From contig CAZGSV010000071.1 of NCBI GenBank assembly GCA_964528605.1, positions 1 to 16,840 of the forward strand: 16,840 nucleotides of DNA, in the 5' to 3' direction. The translations under genes and the position numbers were made by a program. Shown in pieces: positions 1 through 8,300 of the stretch. The DNA is from CAZGSV01 sp964528605 (lineage in GTDB: Bacteria > Armatimonadota > Zipacnadia > CAZGSV01). A model generated the notes under the pieces. The model had not been told where the DNA came from, did not search any database, and worked only from the letters and a program-made list of their open reading frames with translations. The stretch's first letter is position 1, and each line of letters starts with the position of its first letter.

Positions 1-72
1 CGGACGCTACCGCGAGGACGGAACGGGAGGCGAACAGCACATGCCGTGGCCCGACCAAGGCGGGGGCTGGTG

Positions 73-148
73 CTGCAATTCGGGGACACACACGAAACCT
101 GGGCCGCAGCGCCTTCCCCGCCGTTTCCAGTCAGTCCCCGAATTGCGG
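73..148 (+). repeat. Inverted repeat / compound stem-loop in the region upstream of valS
   Basis: GCAATTCGGGGAC (75-87) is the perfect reverse complement of GTCCCCGAATTGC (134-146), a 13-bp stem that extends by a U-G and a C-G pair to 73/148. Inside the 46-nt loop a second stem can form (GAAAC 94-98 with GTTTC 123-127). The 3' arm can instead fold on its own 3' flank: CCCCG 136-140 pairs with CGGGG 146-150. That gives two mutually exclusive structures. No T-run follows, so this is not a standard intrinsic terminator. It may be a leader RNA element of valS, the end of an upstream transcript, or a protein-binding palindrome. The inverted repeat is directly visible; its function is unknown. Confidence 0.6.
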
Positions 149-162
149 GGGCGCAGGCTCCA

Positions 163-193
163 TTAGCAGGTGAGGGCGGGGGTGTAGTAGAAT
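163..193 (+). promoter_or_regulatory. Weak candidate promoter for valS
   Basis: TTAGCA (163-168) is separated by 19 nt from TAGAAT (188-193). These match the sigma70-type consensus at 4/6 and 5/6 positions, and the spacing is slightly long. A transcript from here would start near position 200, downstream of the ATG at 192 and upstream of the ATG at 240, which supports 240 as the valS start. It would also leave the 73-148 stem-loop outside the valS transcript. This is a weak call from consensus matching alone. Confidence 0.3.
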
Positions 194-239
194 GGCGGCC
201 CCAGGTATTCCCGCGGAGGATCGAGGTCCAGCAAGGATA

Positions 240-2909
<2,670 letters not shown>

Positions 2910-2914
2910 GAGAT

Positions 2915-2982
2915 CTCGCGTCGGCGCGAGCGGACGGGCGAGCCCGTAGGCTGTCGCCGCGGCAGGGGGGCGCGGGTCCGCG
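2915..2982 (+). other. Cluster of four small GC-rich hairpins after valS
   Basis: Four consecutive potential hairpins lie just after the valS stop: CTCGCG-TCGG-CGCGAG (2915-2930), ACGGG-CGAG-CCCGT (2934-2947), CTGTCG-CCG-CGGCAG (2951-2965, one U-G pair) and CGCG-GGTC-CGCG (2971-2982). None is followed by a T-run. They may stabilise the valS 3' end or assist termination before the rpsA promoter at 3031. In DNA this GC-rich, short hairpins also arise by chance, so the role is unproven. Confidence 0.4.
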
Positions 2983-3030
2983 AGGGGCATGTTTTGGGGC
3001 CGGATGTGGCCGTTCGCGGGGGCCGAGGCT

Positions 3031-3059
3031 TTGACAGTGGAGGGTTTAGGTGGTATGCT
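3031..3059 (+). promoter_or_regulatory. Strong sigma70-type promoter of rpsA
   Basis: A perfect -35 box TTGACA (3031-3036) is followed by an optimal 17-nt spacer and a -10 box TATGCT (3054-3059, 4/6 match to TATAAT, with TGG directly upstream). The predicted transcription start is near 3066, giving a 5' leader of about 78 nt before the rpsA ATG. It stands out in a GC-rich window and lies in the gap between valS and rpsA, so it separates the two transcription units and would also feed coaE and possibly the genes beyond. Confidence 0.8.
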
Positions 3060-3109
3060 CACGCTGAGGCTTACCCAACATAGGATTTGGGGCACTTTTC
3101 GTTGATGCC

Positions 3110-3127
3110 TCGGCGCGATGGCGCCGA
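3110..3127 (+). promoter_or_regulatory. Hairpin in the rpsA leader
   Basis: TCGGCGC (3110-3116) and GCGCCGA (3121-3127) form a perfect 7-bp stem closed by the tetraloop GATG. The hairpin ends 4 nt before the Shine-Dalgarno GGGAGG (3132-3137) of rpsA. In E. coli, S1 represses its own translation through a structured leader, so a comparable role is possible here. The structure is seen; the function is inferred. Confidence 0.45.
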
Positions 3128-3131
3128 CTGC

Positions 3132-3137
3132 GGGAGG
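3132..3137 (+). promoter_or_regulatory. Ribosome binding site deciding the rpsA start
   Basis: GGGAGG lies 6 nt before the ATG at 3144. The other in-frame ATGs, at 3087, 3105 and 3297, have no comparable site, so 3144 is the preferred start. Confidence 0.75.
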
Positions 3138-3143
3138 CAGAGG

Positions 3144-4619
3144 ATGGCGTACAAACCTGGTGATGCGGTAGACCGCGTCCTGCGTGCAGACAATGCGTTG
3201 CGTGTCATAGGCGATCAACCTGGAGAGCAATCAGAGCAGGGGCAGCAGGATAAGGGCGCAGTGACTGGAGAAGGCGGGGCGGAGCAAGGCGAGACGATGG
3301 AATCTCTCGAGCAAGCGATGTCTTCGGTGAGGCCTGGGCAGATCGTGGAGGGCGTGGTGGTGCAGGTATTGGAGCACGAGGCGGTAGTGGACATAGGGAG
3401 CAAGTCGGAGGGCACGCTGGCGCTGGAGGAGTTCCAATCGCCTTTGCCGGGGGCTCCGAAACTCGAGGTGAAGGTGGGCGACAAGGTGGAGGTTTACGTG
3501 GCGGCGCTGGGCGACGAGCAGGGGCAGGTGAAGTTGTCGAAGAAGCGGGCGGACTACGAGAAGGCTTGGCAGCAGGTGTACACGGCCCGCGACACGGGGG
3601 AAGTGCTGACGGCGGTGGTGACGGAGCGGGTGAAGGGCGGAGTGCGGGTGGACTTGGGGATTGCCGGGTTCGTGCCGGCCTCGCACTCGGGGTTCCGGAA
3701 TCTGAACGTGCTGGACCGGATCGTGGGCTCGACGATACCGGTGCGCGTGATAGAGGCGGACAAGAAGGCTAACAAGGTAATCCTCTCCCGGCGGCTGGCG
3801 GTGGAGGACGAGCGCAAGCAGAAGCGGGAGGAGTTGTTTGAGACTTTGCAGGAGGGGCAAGTAGTGAAGGGGCGGGTGCGCAGCCTGGTGGACTACGGGG
3901 CGTTCGTTGATCTGGGCGGGGCGGACGGGCTGCTGCACGTGAGCGAGATGTCGTGGACGCGTTTGGACCACCCGTCGGAGTTGCTGAAGGTGGGGGACGA
4001 GATAGAGGTAATGATTCTGCGTGTGGACGGGGAGCGGCAGCGGATATCGCTGGGGCTGCGGCAGATAACACCGGACCCGTGGCACGAGTTGGCCAAGGAC
4101 GTCAAAGAGGGCAGCGTGCTGCACGTCAAGGTGTCGCGCTTGGCGCCGCGGGCGGTGTTCGTGAAGTTGCCGAACCACGTCGAGGGCATCATTCCGATGA
4201 GCGAGTTGTCGGTGGAGCGGGTGAACAGCCCAGCGGAGGTGGTGCGGGTGGGGGATGAGTTGGACGCCTTGGTGATGAGCATTTCGCCCAACGAACGTAA
4301 GATAGTGCTGAGCCGGCGCCGGGTGGAGGAGAGTTTCGCGCCCGTGGGTGGAGGGACGGTGGCGTACGCGACAGGCGGGGGGGCCGAGGCGGTGACGCTG
4401 GGTGATGTTTACGGCGACGTGCTGAGGTCGGCCGCGACGAGCCTGGGGGCGCAGCCGGGCGCGGAGGAGAGCGAGGCTGAGCCCGGCGAGGTTGCGAGCG
4501 CCGGCGAGGAAGAGGAGCCGGGGGCGGAAGAACCGCAGGGCGCGGAGGCTGCGCCTGGCGAGGCACAGGCAGAGGAAAGCAAGGCGGCAGAGGCTGGCGC
4601 CGAGGAGCCGGAGGCATAG
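3144..4619 (+). CDS. rpsA: Small ribosomal subunit protein S1 (four S1 domains, acidic tail)
   Basis: Binds mRNA at the 30S subunit and helps start translation of structured messages. The 491-residue protein has four OB-fold S1 domains starting near residues 63 (RPGQIVEGVV), 152 (GEVLTAVV), 238 (GQVVKGRV, with the canonical VDYGAFVDLGGADGLLH stretch) and 323 (GSVLHVKV, more divergent). This is the shorter architecture found outside proteobacteria, whose S1 has six domains. The N-terminus (1-62) is low-complexity, rich in Gln, Gly and Glu. The last 55 residues or so (from about 437) are an unusual Glu/Ala/Pro/Gly-rich acidic tail. The gene has its own strong promoter and leader hairpin and is followed after 83 bp by coaE. 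Domain 3 is the best match to the family consensus. An S1-domain protein other than true S1 is possible, but the domain number and length fit RpsA. Confidence 0.9.
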   Translation: MAYKPGDAVDRVLRADNALRVIGDQPGEQSEQGQQDKGAVTGEGGAEQGETMESLEQAMSSVRPGQIVEGVVVQVLEHEAVVDIGSKSEGTLALEEFQSPLPGAPKLEVKVGDKVEVYVAALGDEQGQVKLSKKRADYEKAWQQVYTARDTGEVLTAVVTERVKGGVRVDLGIAGFVPASHSGFRNLNVLDRIVGSTIPVRVIEADKKANKVILSRRLAVEDERKQKREELFETLQEGQVVKGRVRSLVDYGAFVDLGGADGLLHVSEMSWTRLDHPSELLKVGDEIEVMILRVDGERQRISLGLRQITPDPWHELAKDVKEGSVLHVKVSRLAPRAVFVKLPNHVEGIIPMSELSVERVNSPAEVVRVGDELDALVMSISPNERKIVLSRRRVEESFAPVGGGTVAYATGGGAEAVTLGDVYGDVLRSAATSLGAQPGAEESEAEPGEVASAGEEEEPGAEEPQGAEAAPGEAQAEESKAAEAGAEEPEA

Positions 4620-4702
4620 CACTGGCGTGGGTTGGCCGTCTGAGCGAGTGAACTCGGCGGCTGGCGCGGGGATAGGGTGCTGGTGAGCGTGGCAGGGGAC
4701 CG

Positions 4703-5293
4703 ATGGTAAAGATCGGTCTCACTGGCGGGATAGCGACGGGGAAGACGACAGTTGCGCGGATGTTTGCCGAACTCGGCGCAGCGACAGTTGACGCGGACGC
4801 CGTCTATCACGAGATGCTGGCGAATGACGCGGTCCTGGTGGGGAGGATTGCGGCTGCTTTCGGCCGGCAGTATGTGCGCGCCGATGGGTTATTGGAGCGT
4901 GCGGCCCTAGCGAGGCTGGTTTTCGAGGACGGAGAAGCGTTGAGACGGTTGAACGCCATCACACATCCCGCCTTGCTGAAGGAGGTGGAACGGCGTCTGG
5001 CCGGTATACAGGGCGCGGCGAGGGCGGTAGTGCTGGAGGCGGCGGTGCTGTTTGAGATGGGGGCGGACCGGCTGTGCGACGTGGTGGTGGCAACGGTGGC
5101 GCGGCCGGAGACCCAGGTGGGGCGGCTGATGGCGAAGGGGCTGGGAGAGGACGAGGCCTGGGCGCGGGTGCGGGCGCAGCGGTGGGACTGGCGCGCGCGG
5201 GCGGGTTGTGCTATAGATACAGAGGCGAGCCTGCCCGAGGTCAGGAGGCAGGTGGCCGAGGTGTGGCGGCGAGTGGTCGGCGCGGAGGCCTAG
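4703..5293 (+). CDS. coaE: Dephospho-CoA kinase
   Basis: Catalyses the last step of coenzyme A synthesis, ATP-dependent phosphorylation of the 3'-OH of dephospho-CoA, in the cytoplasm. The protein is 196 residues, the usual length. The N-terminus carries the P-loop GGIATGKT (8-15), followed by the family motif DADAVYHEML around residue 30, LNAITHP in the middle and the VVLEAAVLFEMGADRLCDVV stretch, which matches the CoaE lid/core signature. The later segment with QVGRLMAKGLGEDEAWARV is the usual arginine-containing lid. AGGGGA (4694-4699) sits 3 nt before the ATG. It lies 83 bp after rpsA without an obvious promoter or terminator, so it is probably co-transcribed. The next gene starts 46 bp later. 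Confidence 0.95.
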   Translation: MVKIGLTGGIATGKTTVARMFAELGAATVDADAVYHEMLANDAVLVGRIAAAFGRQYVRADGLLERAALARLVFEDGEALRRLNAITHPALLKEVERRLAGIQGAARAVVLEAAVLFEMGADRLCDVVVATVARPETQVGRLMAKGLGEDEAWARVRAQRWDWRARAGCAIDTEASLPEVRRQVAEVWRRVVGAEA

Positions 5294-5307
5294 CAAGTGC
5301 TAGCAGG

Positions 5308-5326
5308 CGCCCGCCGTTGGCGGGCG
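5308..5326 (+). promoter_or_regulatory. Hairpin abutting the ribosome binding site of the 1757-residue protein gene
   Basis: CGCCCGCC (5308-5315) and GGCGGGCG (5319-5326) form a perfect 8-bp stem with a GTT loop. Its last base is the first base of the Shine-Dalgarno GGGAGGTG (5326-5333), which is 6 nt before the ATG at 5340. The strong SD also decides against the GTG at 5331, which lies inside it. The hairpin could affect translation, or processing between coaE and the surface-protein genes. The structure is seen; the role is inferred. Confidence 0.45.
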
Positions 5327-5339
5327 GGAGGTGAAGGTT

Positions 5340-8300
5340 ATGGACTGGCGGCGGCTGAAGAGTATGGCGGTGCCAGCGGCATGGGGCTTGGTGGCGGCGT
5401 TGGCAATAGTGGCGCTGTCGCAGGGGCTGGGTGGGGCGGCGGGCCGCGTGGCAGGCGGCGAGGGCTTTGCCTGGGGGGCTGGGGCTGTCGGGCCGCACCG
5501 TTTCATCGGCCGCGAACTGCCTAAGGATTTCCTCGCCTCTCGAGCGGTGTCGGCACAGCAGCCCTTCCGGGACAGCAACCTTACCCAGTCACCGTCTGAC
5601 GACCGGGAGCCGGTGTTCGGGCCGGCCGGTGACCTGATTGCCTTTGCGAGCAACGGCGTGGACAGCAACGGGGACGGGCGGCTGGACGCGACGGGGACGG
5701 ATTACAACCTCTGGACGATGCGTCGGGACGGAACGAACCTGACGCAGGTTACGACCGGCACGGCGAACGACCGGGAGCCGACGTGGTTTCCGAACGGCCG
5801 AAGCGTAGCGTTTGTGTCCGACAGGACGGGGCAGGGCGAGATCTGGGTACGAGACCTGGTTACGGGTACGGAGACGCAAATGACGAGCGCCTCGGCGCCG
5901 GCTGGCGTCAAGTCGCACCCGACCGTTGCGGGGCAGGGCATCTTCTTCGCGTGCGCGACGGGCGGCTCCAGCGACATCTGGTTTGTGCGCCCGGACGGGA
6001 CGAACCTGACCCGCCTTACCTACAACGATGCCTGGGACGGGCAGCCTTCGATGTCGCCCGACGGGGCGACGGTGGCGTTTGTCTCCGACCGGAGCGGCAC
6101 CCGCCGCATATGGACGATACCGGCTGCCAACATAGTGTTGGCGGAGGCCGAGAGGGCGCTGGAGCCCAACTGCTACCAGCGCACGGCCGGGGGCGGGGTC
6201 TCGGTGGTTGACGAGGACCCTTCTTGGCGCGCGAAGTCGTGGCCGGGAGAGTCGGGTTACATCCTCTTCTTCACTTCCACGCGGGCGATCTCTGGCGGGG
6301 ACACGACGCCCGACCGCAACGTGTGGGCCGTGGGGGATGTACCGAGCAATCCGGAGAGCGAGGGACTGTGGGACAGCGACCCGGAGAAGATGGCAGTCAT
6401 TGCCAACGTCGATCCCGCGGACAGCAATGCGGACTTTTGGCCGTCGGCCTCGCCGATCGAGGAGAGCGGCCCGATGGGGGCCATATACAACGAAGTGGGG
6501 TTCGTATCGGACCGCTCGGGCAACAACGACATCTGGCTGACCAAGCCGTATGACACCACGCCGCCGCTGCTGATGGAGTTGCCGAAGACGCTGCCGCTGA
6601 GCGGGTCGCAGGCGGACGCTCCGCAGAAGGAGTTTAGTGGGGATCAGCCGGTTAAGATAACGGCCCGCGTGGAGGACGATTTCGACCGGTGGACGACGGT
6701 AGGCGGGCAGAGGATCAAGACGTACTCCTCCACGACGACGGTGTACGCCATTGTGCGGGTGCCGGATACGAACATTGCGCGGGCGGACAGCTTGGCGACG
6801 CGCGACCAGGAGAGGCAGACCTGGTGGGAGACCCGTTACACGGGGCAGTACGTGGGGGCGAACGTGCTGGTGGACATTGCGCCGCCCGGGCCTTGGCGGT
6901 TCGCCGACAACCCGCGGTTCCGCCAAGTAGACAACGAGTACGTGTGGCCCGTGGCGGCCAGGGCGTACCTTTACGACGATGGGCTGACGCACCAGAGCGA
7001 GGACGGGACTTTCACGTTCGCGGACGAGGTGGCCGGCGACGGGGTTTACACGGCTGGGCTGCGGGCCCCGTATCCGTCCCAACCTGGTGCCACCGGCGAC
7101 CGGTTGCTGGACATTGAGGTGGTGGACGAGGCCGGCAATTTCCTCCGCTTCGACCGGGTATGGGGCTTCACGACAGAGCCCTTCGTGGTGCAGCAGAAGA
7201 TACTGGTGGTGACCGATTACGCGAACGGGCAGGAGTTTCCCCAGTTGGCGGGTCCGTACGGGCGGTACGAGCAGTGGCGCGAGGCGGAGCCGTACCTCAC
7301 CCACAAGCCCTGGGATTCTCCCTTCTACGGGCAGTGGGAGGACAACCTCCGCGATTGCGATTTCGGGCCGGACGACTATGACCACTGGCGGACGATATGC
7401 CGCGGGAAGGTGCCGCGCTCGGTACTAACCATGTACCTGCCGCGGCTGACGCAGCAACCGGATCCGGCTGACCCGTCGAAGACGGTTGCGGTGTCCGTGG
7501 CCGAGCGGGCAGCCATCTGGGCTGCCCCGTACGTGGGTGATGCCTGGGTGGGGGCGGGCACTATCCTGGACTCGGAGGTGCAGGAGGACATCCGGTGGTT
7601 CGTGGAGAACGGCGGGCGGATACTCCTGACAGGCCAGGACATAGGCTGGGGCCTGACCAACGCGGGCACGACGCCTAGCACTTTCTTGGAGCAGGTGTTC
7701 GGGGCGCGCTACTTGCGAGATGCGGCAATGCTGCCGGATAACACTCCCGTTCCGACACCGTCCTTCACTCTGTCTGCCTATGCAGCCAACGATCCGGTGA
7801 GTGTGGATCCGTGGGGCGGCGGCCATTGGTGGACCCCTGAAGCGATCCCGAAACCAGACCCGCCGGATGCGCTGCACACGGGACCATGGTTCGAGCCCGA
7901 GAGAGGGCCTTGGTATTCGGACGTGTGCTGGAACCAGTACTGGCCGGACCAGATAACGCCGGTTAACTCCATCCCGGTGTACTACTACACGGAGGAGAAC
8001 AGGGAGTTCTCGCCAGGCAACGCGAGCAGCCCGATTGCGGGAGTGCGGAAGGTGCACTCTTCAGGCGCGAAGACACTTTTCTTCGCGTTCGGCCTGGAGG
8101 GGGTTAGCCGCGAGTACCACAGCTATTCGCCCGGCGGGCCGTGGTGCAACAACTACCGCGGCAAAGTCTTGCACAACGCGCTGTGCTGGATGCGCACGGG
8201 GCGGGCGTTCGGGACGGTGTATGCGACCGAGGGTAACAAGCCGCTGGAGAACGTGGTGGTGAAGATAACGGGCGGCGGGGTGACGCGGGCGGGGGTGACC

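Noticed and set aside
3..15. T-box-like core (GACGCTACCGCG) upstream of valS
   Set aside because: Only the ACCGCG part matches. The UGGN bases that pair with the tRNA CCA end are absent, there is no terminator, and the site is about 225 nt from the start codon. The sequence further upstream, where a stem I would lie, is outside the window.
192..239. Upstream in-frame ATG of valS at 192
   Set aside because: The 16 extra residues do not resemble ValRS N-termini, there is no good SD before 192, and the candidate promoter would start transcription after it.
1..239. End of an upstream gene in one of the open frames on the + strand
   Set aside because: All three frames run open from the window start to stops at about 163, 173 and 240, but none gives a recognisable protein and the composition is not distinctive. 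It cannot be excluded because the window starts here.
3087..3143. Longer N-terminus for ribosomal protein S1 from the ATG at 3087 or 3105
   Set aside because: These codons overlap the leader hairpin and lack an SD; GGGAGG at 3132-3137 fits the ATG at 3144.
3231..4622. 463-codon open frame on the - strand over rpsA
   Set aside because: It mirrors the rpsA codons, is very rich in Leu, Arg and His, and has no SD or domain. It is a by-product of GC-rich codon usage.
5589..7385. 598-codon open frame on the - strand over the giant protein
   Set aside because: It is Arg/Pro/Val-rich with no domain, and the + strand frame has clear propeller repeats. It is an antisense shadow.
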